Assembly (NCBI GenBank): GCA_963829135.1
Contig: CAWHHO010000008.1
Location: forward strand, 744,001 to 808,000
Reading direction: 5' to 3'
DNA from: Kumtagia sp963829135
GTDB taxonomy: Bacteria; Pseudomonadota; Alphaproteobacteria; Rhizobiales; Rhizobiaceae
DNA length: 64,000 nt
Shown here one piece after another: positions 28,314-37,495 of the stretch. The number at the start of each line of letters is the position of its first letter. Positions within the stretch are counted from its first letter, which is position 1. A program made the position numbers and the translations under genes. A model generated the notes under the pieces. The model was not told the origin of the DNA, did not search any database, and saw only the letters and a program-made list of their open reading frames with translations.

Positions 28314-29249
28314 ATGTCCGAACCGCTGTTTGAAAAGATCGCCCTCGTCGGCATCGGCCTCATCGGATCGTCGCTGGCGCGCGTCATTCGCCGCGAGCGG
28401 CTGGCAAGCGAGATCGTCATTTCGACGCGCAGCGCCGACACCTTGCGCCGCGCCGAAGAGCTGGAGCTCGGCGACCGCTACACGGCCAGCGCCGCCGACG
28501 CGGCTCGCGACGCCGACCTCGTCATCGTCTCGGTGCCGGTCGGTGCATCCGGTGCGGTCGCCGCCGAAATTGCACCGGCGCTGAAGCCGGGCGCCATTGT
28601 AACCGATGTGGGCTCGACCAAGCGGTCGGTGATCGCGCAGATGCAGCCGCATATTCCGGCCGGCGTGCATTTCATTCCCGGTCATCCGCTGGCCGGTACC
28701 GAAAAGTCCGGTCCGGATGCCGGCTTCGCCGATCTCTTCGACAATCGCTGGTGCATCTTCACGCCGCTGCCCGGCACCGACACCGACGCGCTCGAAATGC
28801 TGTCGGAGTTCTGGCGGCGCTGTGGCTCCAACATCGATACGATGGACCCGGAGCACCACGACATGGTCCTCGCCATCGTGTCGCATCTGCCGCACATCAT
28901 CGCCTACAATATCGTCGGCACCGCCGACGATCTGCAGGCGGTCACCAAGTCCGAGGTGATCAAATATTCCGCCTCGGGCTTCCGCGACTTCACCCGCCTC
29001 GCTGCCTCCGACCCGACCATGTGGCGCGACGTATGCCTGCACAACAAGGACGCGATCCTGGAGATGCTGGCGCGATTTTCCGAAGACCTGGCGTCGCTGC
29101 AGCGCGCCATACGCTGGGGCGACGGCGACAAGCTTTTCGAAATGTTCACGCGGACGCGGGCGGTGCGCCGCTCGATCATTGAGGCGGGTCAGGAAGTCGA
29201 CGCGCCGGATTTCGGACGGCAAGTGGTCGAGCATCCCGAGAAGGCGTGA
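28314..29249 (+). CDS. tyrC: prephenate/arogenate dehydrogenase
   Basis: 311 aa. N-terminal NAD(P) fold KIALVGIGLIGSSLARVIRR, then the catalytic GHPLAGTEKSGPDAG stretch (His) and the helical dimerisation domain with VSHLPHIIAYNIVG and ASGFRDFTRLAASDP, all typical of the family. It oxidatively decarboxylates prephenate or arogenate on the route to tyrosine. It starts 4 bp after hisC and is almost surely in the same operon, so the aminotransferase and dehydrogenase can act together in tyrosine synthesis. The choice between prephenate and arogenate as substrate is not determined. Confidence 0.92.
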   Translation: MSEPLFEKIALVGIGLIGSSLARVIRRERLASEIVISTRSADTLRRAEELELGDRYTASAADAARDADLVIVSVPVGASGAVAAEIAPALKPGAIVTDVGSTKRSVIAQMQPHIPAGVHFIPGHPLAGTEKSGPDAGFADLFDNRWCIFTPLPGTDTDALEMLSEFWRRCGSNIDTMDPEHHDMVLAIVSHLPHIIAYNIVGTADDLQAVTKSEVIKYSASGFRDFTRLAASDPTMWRDVCLHNKDAILEMLARFSEDLASLQRAIRWGDGDKLFEMFTRTRAVRRSIIEAGQEVDAPDFGRQVVEHPEKA

Positions 29250-29292
29250 GCGTCACGGAATAGTGAATAATTTGCGTCTAGCGACGCCCACT

Positions 29293-29389
29293 CCTGACCC
29301 CATTCGCGGCGAAATCGGTACGTGGTGGACTCTCTGCAGCGTGGCGGCGATTGACGCCTCGCGGGTCACCGCGAATGCCCGGGGTCAGG
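29293..29389. repeat. imperfect inverted repeat between tyrC and the DUF2125 gene
   Basis: CCTGACCCCATTCGCGG (29293-29309) is answered by CCGCGAATGCCCGGGGTCAGG with one 3-4 base bulge (29369-29389), about 59 bp apart, in the convergent gap after tyrC. It could fold as a long hairpin or be an interspersed palindromic repeat; its position suits a bidirectional transcription end. Confidence 0.55.
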
Positions 29390-29424
29390 GTGGTATCTTC
29401 TGTCGGGAAGGCTGCGTTGCGGAT

Positions 29425-30414
29425 CTATCCCGCCGGCAAAGGCGGGATACGCCCAAGCGGGATGAAGCTCAGCACCGCCGCTCCCTTTGTGATGCGCAAA
29501 GGCAGCGTCGGCTTGCTGCCGAGAAACGCAAGGCCTGCCATACCCTGCCTGATCTTGTCGGCTTCGTCCGGGAAGATCTTGGCCAGAGACTTCGAGAGTT
29601 CCATCGGATCACGGACGATCACCTTGAACTGCGCATCGATCAGGCCGTCCTGATCGATCGAAAACGGGCCGGACAGCGTCATTCCGCCTTTGTTGCCGAG
29701 CGTCAGAACGAGCCCGCTGACGATACCAGTCTTTCCGCGAAAGCTGCGTGTTCTGTCGGCGAGAAAGGCGACACCGTCCTTCATCGACAGTTGCGCCTCG
29801 CCTGAGAGTGGCGGTACGCTGCGGCCTTCGAAGACCTTTAAGTCAGCGACAAGCTCGACAAAGCGAGCGACCACTTCAAGGTCGGCACCATTTGGCCGCA
29901 TCTCGCCTTCGAACGACCGCACGGAAACGACCTGCGGAGCGCCGACCGGCCCGGCCCGCAGTGCTTCGCCTTCAAAGGTAACGGCTTTTGGCATCGGCTG
30001 GGAGATCCGCACGCCTGCGTGCAGGCTTTTCCAGTCTACGGAGATGGGGTCAGCCACGGGAGACGATACCTTCGCGGGGCCATCCAGTTCGGCGCTGACC
30101 CACATCGGGTCGTAGATCTGGCCGGCAGAGCGGAACGCGCCGGCGGTGATACTCAACGCACGCCCAGGCTGGTCGAGCGAGATGCTCTCGCAATACAAGC
30201 CGATCCGGAACGGATAGCCGGCGACGGTGGGGTTCGCACATTCCAGATTGACGCCGCGCTGGCGCAAATCGGCAAGGCGTGCAGGCGTCTCGCTCTCTAT
30301 CTTGCCGGCGAGCCAGTACCAGCCGGCTGTATAGGCGCCGAAAAGCAACGTGACGAAAATACCTAGCCACAGCATCCGCCGGCTTCGACCGTTCCTGGCT
30401 GCAATTTCCTGCAT
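29425..30414 (-). CDS. DUF2125 domain-containing membrane-anchored protein
   Basis: A 329-aa protein with an N-terminal membrane anchor (MLWLGIFVTLLFGAYTAGWYW, about residues 14-34) followed by a long periplasmic beta-rich domain. RGVNLECANPTVAGYPFRIG near residue 60 and the later SIDQDGLIDAQFKVIVRDP stretch match the alphaproteobacterial DUF2125 family. The fold resembles lipid-transfer or AsmA-like envelope proteins in general character, but no function is established. Monocistronic, convergent with tyrC. Confidence 0.8.
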   Translation of the reverse strand: MQEIAARNGRSRRMLWLGIFVTLLFGAYTAGWYWLAGKIESETPARLADLRQRGVNLECANPTVAGYPFRIGLYCESISLDQPGRALSITAGAFRSAGQIYDPMWVSAELDGPAKVSSPVADPISVDWKSLHAGVRISQPMPKAVTFEGEALRAGPVGAPQVVSVRSFEGEMRPNGADLEVVARFVELVADLKVFEGRSVPPLSGEAQLSMKDGVAFLADRTRSFRGKTGIVSGLVLTLGNKGGMTLSGPFSIDQDGLIDAQFKVIVRDPMELSKSLAKIFPDEADKIRQGMAGLAFLGSKPTLPLRITKGAAVLSFIPLGRIPPLPAG

Positions 30415-30523
30415 CGTTCTTCCGACTCGCCTTGCGCTCTTATGTCCGGCCTATTGCCGGTTTACCTGATTGAGCCGTCTCGTCTACGACTGGCGTGAAC
30501 GATGACGCACATGGCTTGGCGAT

Positions 30524-31043
30524 ATGGGCGATTTTTGGGTTTTCGGCTATGGGTCCCTGATCTGGCGGCCGGGTTTTGCGCATACCGAGACCGAGCGCGC
30601 GCAGCTCTTCGGCTACCGGCGTTCGCTTTGCGTGCGCTCGCATGTGCATCGCGGAACACCGCGAGCGGCCCGGCCTCGTACTCGGACTGGACCGCGGCGG
30701 GTCCTGTGTCGGTCTGGCGTTCCGGGTGCCGATTGAACTGCAGGACGAGGTTATGACGTACCTGCGCGAACGCGAACTGGTGACCAATGTTTATCTCGAG
30801 CGCACGCTGCCTGTTCGCCTGGTCAGCGGTCATATCGTCTCGGCGATCTGTTACGTCGTCGATCGAAATCATATTCAATATGCGGGAAGTATGGACGAAG
30901 CGGAGGCCGCATCGATCGTGCGTGGCGCAGTCGGTCAGTCCGGACCGAATGAGGACTATGTATTAAGCGCCGTCCAGCATCTCGAGGCGCTGGGAATTCG
31001 CGACCATTGGATGGAGGAAGTGGCGCGCCGCATCAGGTCGTGA
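30524..31043 (+). CDS. ChaC-like gamma-glutamylcyclotransferase (one frame break; 172 aa restored)
   Basis: Begins MGDFWVFGYGSLIWRPGF, the ChaC substrate-loop signature, and carries GSCVGLAFRVP, RELVTNVYLERTLPVRL and YAGSMDEAEAASIVRGAVGQ. It cleaves glutathione to 5-oxoproline and Cys-Gly in the cytoplasm. The frame breaks near 30659 (acaCCg). Dropping one C joins SHVHRGT to RERPGLVLGLDRGG, the normal family sequence. No operon partner is evident; the DUF2125 gene is divergent. Confidence 0.88.
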
Positions 31044-31153
31044 ACTCATAAATCGGTCGTGGCCGCCATCACGGAACTCTCGGCCCCGCCGCAACATGCT
31101 CTAAACGATTACAAGATAGTCAACCGAAACCCACTGATCGGAATCCTCCCCAG

Positions 31154-31741
31154 ATGCTCCGAAAACTCTACGACTGGACCTTGTCGCTAGCCGCGCGAAA
31201 ATCGGCTGAGTGGTGGCTGGCCTTCATCGCTTTCGTCGAAAGTTCGGTGTTTCTTGTGCCGGCCGACGTCCTCTTCCTGCCGATGGCGCTGTCACGGCCG
31301 GATCGCGCCTACCGTTACGCGTTCATAGCGACCGCTGCTTCGGTGCTTGGCGGCATCGCCGGCTGGTTCCTCGGCCACTTCGCCTATGAGGCGGTCGCCA
31401 AACCGGTGCTTGAGTTCTACGGCAAGTATGATGACTTTGAGGCTTTGCGGGCATCGTCGGGCAACGGCTTCATCCTGCTTATGCTCGTAACGTCGGGATT
31501 GGCGCACCTGCCGCCGATCAAGGTCGTCACCATCTTGGCGGGCGTCATCAACTTCCCGCTCGGATGGTTCATCGTCTCGGCGATCGTGGCGCGCGGCGCG
31601 CGCTTCTTCGTGCTCGCCTGGCTACTGCGGCGCTACGGCGAGTCGATCCGCCATTTCATAGAAGAGCGCCTCGGATTGCTGGCCGCCGCGGCGGCAGCCG
31701 TCCTAATTCTGCTCTATGTCTTCGTCAGATACGTGATCTGA
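31154..31741 (+). CDS. YqaA-family (DedA/VTT-like) membrane protein
   Basis: 195 aa with four or five membrane helices. The core has SVFLVPADVLFLPMAL, a Gly-rich reentrant segment ASVLGGIAGWFLGHFAY and TSGLAHLPPIKVVTILAGVI, typical of YqaA/SNARE-associated proteins related to DedA. DedA relatives act in lipid and envelope homeostasis, some as undecaprenyl-phosphate flippases; the role of YqaA itself is not defined. It is followed 42 bp later by dsbB on the same strand. Confidence 0.85.
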   Translation: MLRKLYDWTLSLAARKSAEWWLAFIAFVESSVFLVPADVLFLPMALSRPDRAYRYAFIATAASVLGGIAGWFLGHFAYEAVAKPVLEFYGKYDDFEALRASSGNGFILLMLVTSGLAHLPPIKVVTILAGVINFPLGWFIVSAIVARGARFFVLAWLLRRYGESIRHFIEERLGLLAAAAAAVLILLYVFVRYVI

Positions 31742-31783
31742 CCGCATCTCGACGCAATAACAGCCGGTTCACGGATATACCGC

Positions 31784-32296
31784 ATGACCAGTCTCGCTTC
31801 CGCTCAAGCGCCACGTACTCATAGGGGCTTAGCGCTTTTCCTCGCTCTCGCCATGGCGATCGTCGTGGCGTCGGCGCTCGGGTTCCAATACATTGGCGGG
31901 TATATTCCGTGCAAGCTCTGCTACCAGCAACGCATTCCTTACTATGCCGGCGCGCCACTGATGGCGACTGCGTTCCTGGCGTCGCTGGCGCGGCTACCGA
32001 CGCTATACGTGCGCATGCTGCTCCTGCTGGGGGGCTTGCTGATGGCCTACGGCGTCTATCTGGGCGTCTACCACTCAGGCGTTGAATGGGGCTGGTGGCC
32101 AGGCCCTACAGATTGCACCATGGCCGTCGCACCGGCAGCCGGCGGCAGCGGCGGCGTGCTGGACAAGCTCGGCCAGATCCCGCCATCCTGCGACAAGGCG
32201 GCGCTGCGCATTCTCGGCCTGTCGCTTGCCGGTTGGAACGCGATTGCGAGCCTGGTGCTGGGCGCGATTGCTTTCTGGGGTGCAGCGAAGGCGTGA
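31784..32296 (+). CDS. dsbB: disulfide bond formation protein B family
   Basis: 170 aa with four membrane helices. The first periplasmic Cys pair is in GYIPCKLCYQQRIPYYA (C-x2-C), and the second pair spans WWPGPTDCTM and IPPSCDKAALR. DsbB re-oxidises DsbA by passing electrons to quinone. The Cys-pair spacing and Gln-Arg after the first pair fit the family. Co-directional with the YqaA gene. Confidence 0.9.
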   Translation: MTSLASAQAPRTHRGLALFLALAMAIVVASALGFQYIGGYIPCKLCYQQRIPYYAGAPLMATAFLASLARLPTLYVRMLLLLGGLLMAYGVYLGVYHSGVEWGWWPGPTDCTMAVAPAAGGSGGVLDKLGQIPPSCDKAALRILGLSLAGWNAIASLVLGAIAFWGAAKA

Positions 32297-32388
32297 GTCC
32301 TACCGCTTAACCGACATTGCGGGCTATCGGGAAAACGGCGCCGCCCCGTCATCCCTGCCCGGCCAAACGAGCGAATCGAGGGCAGAGC

Positions 32389-32456
32389 CGGGACCCCGCG
32401 TAAGATTGCCTGCGCATATGCGCGATGAAGCCGTAGGGATGTTACGCGGGGTCCCG
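32389..32456. repeat. perfect 15-bp inverted repeat downstream of dsbB
   Basis: CGGGACCCCGCGTAA (32389-32403) and TTACGCGGGGTCCCG (32442-32456) are exact reverse complements separated by 38 bases. They lie in the convergent gap between dsbB and the HNH nuclease gene, a position suited to a bidirectional transcription end or to an interspersed palindromic element. The surrounding bases (cgtcatccctgcccgg) have the look of a dispersed rhizobial repeat. Confidence 0.75.
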
Positions 32457-32505
32457 GGTCTTCCGTCGCTTCGCACAGTCGCTCGCGATGACGATGTTGA
32501 ACCGC

Positions 32506-33063
32506 TCACGGCTCCAGTTCGACATCCCAATAGAGATAGTCCATCCAGCTTTCATGCAGATAGTTGGGCGGGAACAGCCTGCCATTGTTGTGCAGGTCAT
32601 GCACCGTCGGTTGGAACGGCTTCTGCATCGGCCACATCTTGGCCTGCGCGGGCAGGTGGCCGCCTTTGCGGAGATTACAAGGCGAGCAGGCTGCGACAAC
32701 GTTTTCCCACGTCGTCGCCCCGCCACAATGGCGCGGCACCACGTGATCGAAGGTCAGATCCTCAGGCGTACCGCAATACTGGCACTGGAAGCGGTCGCGC
32801 AGGAACACGTTGAACCGGGTGAAGGCGGGATGCCGCGACGGCTTCACGTAGCTCTTGAGGCTGACCACGCTCGGCACCCGCATCGAAAACGATACGGATG
32901 AGACGGAGTGCTCATATTCGGCAACGATGTTGACGCGATCGAGGAACACCGCCTTGATCGCGTCCTGCCAGGACCAGAGCGACAAAGGGTAATAGCTGAG
33001 CGGCCGGTAATCCGCATTCAGCACCAGCGCGGGAAGCCCATCGAGAGATACGGCGACCGTCAC
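32506..33063 (-). CDS. HNH endonuclease family protein
   Basis: 185 aa. The HNH core is CQYCGTPEDLTFDHVVPRHC (Cys pair, then D-H), followed by TTWENVVAACSPCNLRKGG with the Asn/His region and the second Cys pair, the zinc-bracketed HNH fold. The N-terminus LNADYRPLSYYPLSLWSWQD and the C-terminal PPNYLHESWMDYLYWDVEL are typical of a widespread chromosomal HNH protein in alphaproteobacteria whose biological role is not known. It does not sit in a restriction or phage context here. Confidence 0.88.
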   Translation of the reverse strand: MTVAVSLDGLPALVLNADYRPLSYYPLSLWSWQDAIKAVFLDRVNIVAEYEHSVSSVSFSMRVPSVVSLKSYVKPSRHPAFTRFNVFLRDRFQCQYCGTPEDLTFDHVVPRHCGGATTWENVVAACSPCNLRKGGHLPAQAKMWPMQKPFQPTVHDLHNNGRLFPPNYLHESWMDYLYWDVELEP

Positions 33064-33174
33064 TTCATCAAACTCCGTGGCAGACGAAAGCCCGATATCG
33101 ATACTCTAAGCCTGATGTGACAGGGATGTGAAGCGGCTTCGCGGCCACACTGTGACGCAAAACAGCCTTGATTC

Positions 33175-33834
33175 TCATGTTTTTTTGGGCGCTTGCGCGA
33201 TTGGAGCTGCATCCCGGCCTCTCGTCTCGCGATAATACGCCCAAAACAGCCGCGAAGCGATGCCCCGCCATGGCGACCATGATTCGGCTATCCGAATCAG
33301 TGCCTTTTCGCCAGGGCGTGATTCGAGGCCGAGCGCATGCCCTACCGCCGATTGCAGCGCGACGTCACGCGCCGGGAAGATGTCCGGATGACCTGCTGAG
33401 AACAGCAGATACACCTCCGCCGTCCACGGGCCGATGCCGGGAACGGCGGTGAGGTGGCGGATCGCTTCCTCCGCATCGAGTTCGCACAGATGGACGAGGT
33501 CGAGTCCGTCCGCTACCGCTGCCGCCGCGGCCGATATCGCGCGTTGCTTCGGCCGCGAAAAGCCGGCCTCGCGAAAGATCGCTTCACCCGCAGCCAGCAC
33601 GGCCTCGGGTGTCAACGGGTCGATCAGTCCAACGAAGCGGCCAAAAATCGCATCGGCGCTGGCCCGCGAGACCTGCTGTGAGACGATTATCGAGGCAAGG
33701 CTGCCGAAGCCCGGCGAAGACAGGCGCAGCGGCACCTCGCCGGCTAAGGCGCGCACCGCGACGAGGCGCGGGTCGGCTGCGCAGAGCGCATCGAGGCCCT
33801 CGACAATATCGTCCGGTCCGGAAATCCGCTTCAT
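33175..33834 (-). CDS. DNA-3-methyladenine glycosylase, AlkA/HhH-GPD superfamily
   Basis: 219 aa. The helix-hairpin-helix and catalytic region LTAVPGIGPWTAEVYLLFSA is followed by the essential Asp in DIFPARDVALQSAVG. SLASIIVSQQVSRASADAIF is the conserved N-terminal part of the fold. It removes alkylated purines in base-excision repair. No adaptive-response regulator (Ada) is adjacent. A frame-intact, family-length gene. Confidence 0.9.
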   Translation of the reverse strand: MKRISGPDDIVEGLDALCAADPRLVAVRALAGEVPLRLSSPGFGSLASIIVSQQVSRASADAIFGRFVGLIDPLTPEAVLAAGEAIFREAGFSRPKQRAISAAAAAVADGLDLVHLCELDAEEAIRHLTAVPGIGPWTAEVYLLFSAGHPDIFPARDVALQSAVGHALGLESRPGEKALIRIAESWSPWRGIASRLFWAYYRETRGRDAAPIAQAPKKT

Positions 33835-33956
33835 CTGAAACCTTGCCGACCAAAGCTGCGCACATTAGCAACGGATGCGCTGCCTGCAACCCGCTTCCGG
33901 CCGCTCTCGCTATCAAGCCGCTGCAGAGCAGTTTTCTTTTTTTGCGCTTCGCGTAA

Positions 33957-35153
33957 ATGGAGGGAATGGCTTCCCTCTGGCTTTACCTTCTCGTCATCGC
34001 CGGCATCTCGATCAACGCGCTCTCCTTGCTGAGCGTCGTTGAGCGGCTGATGCGGTTGAAGCAGCCAAATGCCCGGCGCAAGGCTAGCGCCACGTTGATC
34101 CTGCCGATAACCGGGGTGTCGCCCGGCCTCGAGCAGCTCGTAGCCAATCTCGCGGCGCAATCGCTTCGTCCTCGCCGCTTGCTGATTGCGGTCGAGTCGT
34201 CCGAGGATCCCGCGCACAGGCGGGCGCTGGACATTGCTGCCTCCGCCGCCATTCCCCTCGAGGTCGTTGTCGCCGGGCAGGCGACCCATCAGGCGCAGAA
34301 GTGCCGCAATCAGCAGGCGGCGCTTGCAAGGATAGACGGACGCGACGACGCGATTGTTCTGCTGGACAGCGATATCCGCCCGCACCCGGATTGGTTGAGC
34401 AACCTGGTCTCACCACTTGTCGGCGGCCATTACGATATTGTCACCGGGCACCGCTGGCAGAGCATTGATGAGCACAGGCTTGGCGCGCATCTGGTCACAG
34501 CCATAGACAGGGGCGTCACGCTGTTGCCGAGGCTGGGCTCGGCCTCCGGCGCAACGGTGTGGGGCGGCAGCGTTGCAATGTCGCCCGCCTCTGCCGCTAT
34601 GATGGACCTTGCCGGCTGCCTGGAAAACACGCTGTCCGACGATCTGACGATTGCGGACCGCGCCGCCTCGGCCGGTCTGCGACTGCTGACGCGGGGCGGA
34701 TTGCTCGTCGATTCGCCTACCGCCCTCGATCTGGCGGGTGCCTGGCGCTTCACAGTCCGGCAATACCGGATCGGTCATATCTATCGGCCATGGCTCTGGC
34801 TTATGGGCGTTCTGGCCGTCAATCTGCGGCTTGTCGCATGGATTGTCGCCATCTCCTTGTTTCTGACGGGGAGCGGCCTCGGATGGGCCGTCGCTTCGCT
34901 CGCGGGTTTGGCAGTCGCAAAGCAATATCTTGTCGCTGAAATGGCTAGGCGTCTCGACATGCCCGACCCTCCTTCGGTAAGAGCCGTTCAGCTTGCGTTG
35001 GGGCTCCTCCAGCCTCTGGTCGATATGTTCCACGCAGGCGCGCTCATTGCCGCCATTTCGACGCGGTATGTCAAATGGGGCCATTTAACCTATGAAATTG
35101 AGGGGCCGTATGCCGTGAAGGTCAGGGAGCGCCAGCCATTTTCCGTTTCCTGA
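33957..35153 (+). CDS. GT2-family glycosyltransferase, ceramide-glucosyltransferase/HpnI-like
   Basis: 398 aa with an N-terminal membrane helix (about residues 6-25), a cytoplasmic GT2 domain and two or three C-terminal helices. AIVLLDSDIRPHPDWLSNLV is the D-x-D metal site. SDDLTIADRA supplies the second Asp. RQYRIGHIYRP is the (Q/R)-x-x-R-W-like motif. The layout resembles GT21 ceramide glucosyltransferases and the hopanoid glycosyltransferase HpnI, so a membrane lipid acceptor is likely. The downstream P450 and methyltransferase genes suggest a small lipid-modification group; this is inference. Confidence 0.82.
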   Translation: MEGMASLWLYLLVIAGISINALSLLSVVERLMRLKQPNARRKASATLILPITGVSPGLEQLVANLAAQSLRPRRLLIAVESSEDPAHRRALDIAASAAIPLEVVVAGQATHQAQKCRNQQAALARIDGRDDAIVLLDSDIRPHPDWLSNLVSPLVGGHYDIVTGHRWQSIDEHRLGAHLVTAIDRGVTLLPRLGSASGATVWGGSVAMSPASAAMMDLAGCLENTLSDDLTIADRAASAGLRLLTRGGLLVDSPTALDLAGAWRFTVRQYRIGHIYRPWLWLMGVLAVNLRLVAWIVAISLFLTGSGLGWAVASLAGLAVAKQYLVAEMARRLDMPDPPSVRAVQLALGLLQPLVDMFHAGALIAAISTRYVKWGHLTYEIEGPYAVKVRERQPFSVS

Positions 35154-35179
35154 AGACGATCTCATGGTCGATTGGGCAG

Positions 35180-36505
35180 GTGCCGCTGGCCACGCGGGTG
35201 GTGCGGTGGATCTTCGTCGACCCCATGCGCTACGTTGCCGGCAAGCCGCTCGAACGGTGGATGATGATCCTCACATTGCCGTATCGCAAACTGGCGATCA
35301 TCAATCATCAGAAGGCCGTGGAAACCATTATGCTCGACCGCGGCGGACAGTTTCCCAAGAGCGGCGTGGTCTATGAACTCCTGCAGCCCTTGATCGGGGA
35401 AGGCGTCTTCGCCCAAGCGGGTGGTGCAGCGGTCAAGGAAACGCGGCGGATATATGCGCGCTCGCTTGCAACGATTCCGGACGAGCGCGTTCGTGCGGTC
35501 ACGCGAGCGATCGCCAACGAGTATTTCGATCGCTGGCTGGCAAATACGAAGAAGCCTGTCGCCATCACCGAGGAATTCTCGCGCCTGACGGTCGATGTCG
35601 TGTCGGAATGCACGCTTGGCGGACGCTTTACAGCCGACGAATCGATTCGCTTCACGCGACTGTTTTTTGCCTTCCACAAGAAGGCGGCTCCGCTATTGCT
35701 CATGCTTGCACAGCGCGATCCGGTGGCGCGGGCGCGCGCCGTCCGCGAAATGGGCCTCCATCGCATCGGCAGGCAAATGCGCGACCTGATGCGCGCCCGC
35801 TTCGTCACGCCGCTGGTGAGCGGAGAGCGACCGCTTGACGAAGCGCCGTTCGCCAAGGCACTGGCGGATACGGGGCGGTTCTCGGCAACACCGGAGGGCG
35901 AAGAGGCGCTGCTTGATGAGATTTCAGTGATGCTTCTTGCGGGCCACGAGACCACCGCATCGACTTTGAGTTGGCTGGCCTATGAGCTGACGCGGCATTC
36001 CGATATCCAGGAAGCGACGGCCGCATTGGCTGGCGGTGTCTCCAGTGCGGACGGCTATTGGCAGGGTGTATCGATTGGCGCCGCAGTCGAAGCGCTGGCG
36101 AAAGAAGCGCTGCGGCTCTATCCGCCGATCGGCTTTTTTCTACGCGAGGCCGCGCAGGATGTGACGGTCCGCAAGGAGCCGTTTCCGAGCGGCAGCTTCT
36201 TTCTGATTGCGCCCTGGACCCTGCATCGCCACGAAAAAATCTGGCCGAGTGCCGACGCGTTCACGCCAACGCGATGGCTGCAGGACATGCCGGCCCTGGC
36301 CCGCACAAACTACCTGCCGTTTGGCATGGGCGCGCGCATCTGCCCCGGCGCCCGGTTCGCCAATGTCGAGATGGCCGAGATCATCCATGTGCTCATCGGG
36401 CGAGCCAGCCTGTCGGGGGCAGGGCGCAGCCGGCCCCGGCCGCTCGGCAATCTCACGACGCGGCCCGATCGCGAAATCATGATCCGCGTATCCAAGCGCG
36501 CTTAG
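35180..36505 (+). CDS. cytochrome P450
   Basis: 441 aa as started here. I-helix oxygen-binding motif LLAGHETTASTLSWLAYELT, ExxR in AKEALRLYPPIGFFLREAAQ, and heme-Cys loop PFGMGARICPGARFANVEM are all intact, so the protein should bind heme. The start is uncertain: GTG 35180 is used, but the frame is open upstream with plausible residues (AIFRFLKTISWSIGQ) overlapping the end of the glycosyltransferase gene. The substrate is unknown. Its position between a lipid glycosyltransferase and a methyltransferase suggests a lipid or terpenoid hydroxylation. Confidence 0.9.
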   Translation: MPLATRVVRWIFVDPMRYVAGKPLERWMMILTLPYRKLAIINHQKAVETIMLDRGGQFPKSGVVYELLQPLIGEGVFAQAGGAAVKETRRIYARSLATIPDERVRAVTRAIANEYFDRWLANTKKPVAITEEFSRLTVDVVSECTLGGRFTADESIRFTRLFFAFHKKAAPLLLMLAQRDPVARARAVREMGLHRIGRQMRDLMRARFVTPLVSGERPLDEAPFAKALADTGRFSATPEGEEALLDEISVMLLAGHETTASTLSWLAYELTRHSDIQEATAALAGGVSSADGYWQGVSIGAAVEALAKEALRLYPPIGFFLREAAQDVTVRKEPFPSGSFFLIAPWTLHRHEKIWPSADAFTPTRWLQDMPALARTNYLPFGMGARICPGARFANVEMAEIIHVLIGRASLSGAGRSRPRPLGNLTTRPDREIMIRVSKRA

Positions 36506-36519
36506 CGCATTCAGGGGTG

Positions 36520-37495
36520 ATGCAAATGGCGACTGTATCCGCGCGCCACAACCAAGAGCAGACCGCTGCCGCCGTGCCCAATCACCGGGAAGCCGGCGCT
36601 GCGTCGGATCCATGGTGTCTCGGCGCGCCTGATCGAGGATATCTGGCGCCGTGGGCAGGGAATCGACGTATCGCACCTGTTCAAGGGGATCGACCGCGTC
36701 ACCCTGTTCGAATCGGTGACCGGCCTGGTGTTTTTCGAGCCGCGCATCGTCGGGGACGCGCGATTCTACGACAGCTACTACCGCAACCATGATGTGCTGG
36801 AGGGGCTGACCCGCGAGTCGCGCCAACGATCTGACTACCAGCATGCCGCCCGCTACGTTCCAGATGGTGCGAGAGTAATCGACGTGGGTTGCGGACCCGG
36901 CGTTTTTCGGTCGCACGTTGCGCATGCGCACTATACGGGTCTCGATCCGTTTGCGGCACCTGACGTGGACGATGTCGTGCTGCGTGAAACGCTCGAAGCG
37001 CATGCCGAGACGCGGGCGGGACACTACGACGTCGTATCCGCCTTTCACGTTATCGAACACGTGGCGGACCCTCGCCGCCACGCCGAATTGATGGTTAAGT
37101 TGTTGAGGCCCGGCGGCCTGCTGATCCTCGCCGCTCCGCTGCATCCATCGGTGCTGACGGAGATTCCGAACTTTCCGCTCAATATGCCGCCGCACCATGT
37201 GAGCTGGTGGAATCCCCCGGCATTCCGCGCCTTGGCGCATGCGCTTGGACTGGAGGTGCTCGAAGCCGGGGAACTGCCGCCGTCCCCACACCAGGGAACC
37301 ATTTTCTGGCTGCACAGGATGTTGTGGAAGAGGACCGACAAGCCGCCCCGAGATCGTTACATCGCCCATCGCTGGTCATGGCACATCAGTCTGGTGATGG
37401 CCTACTGCCTCGCCAGGATCGCGAGCCGGTTCAAAGCGATGCCGGAGGGAGTGTCGCCGATCGACGCCTTCCTGGTCGCCCGCAAGCCGGCGTGA
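36520..37495 (+). CDS. SAM-dependent methyltransferase (one frame break; 324 aa restored)
   Basis: The catalytic part has motif I ARVIDVGCGPGVFRSHVA, then YDVVSAFHVIEHVADPRRHA and LLRPGGLLILAAPLHPS, as in type-11/UbiG-like methyltransferases. The N-terminal part, starting at ATG 36520 (MQMATVSARHNQEQTAAA), is in another frame. Dropping one G from GGG 36587-36589 joins VPNHR to KPALRRIHGVSARLIEDIWR and on through FKGIDRVTLFESVTGLVFFE. The C-terminus (SWHISLVMAYCLARIASRFK) may bind membrane. Third of a co-directional glycosyltransferase-P450-methyltransferase set with a 14-bp gap. Confidence 0.8.

Noticed and set aside
32506..33063. HNH nuclease as part of a defence or phage system
   Set aside because: Neighbours are dsbB and a DNA repair glycosylase, and the protein looks like a common chromosomal HNH family; no methylase, phage or toxin genes are near.
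33921..33950. Intrinsic terminator from CTGCAGAGCAG and the T-rich run
   Set aside because: The stem is only four or five base pairs with a three-base loop, and it lies between divergent genes where no terminator is needed.
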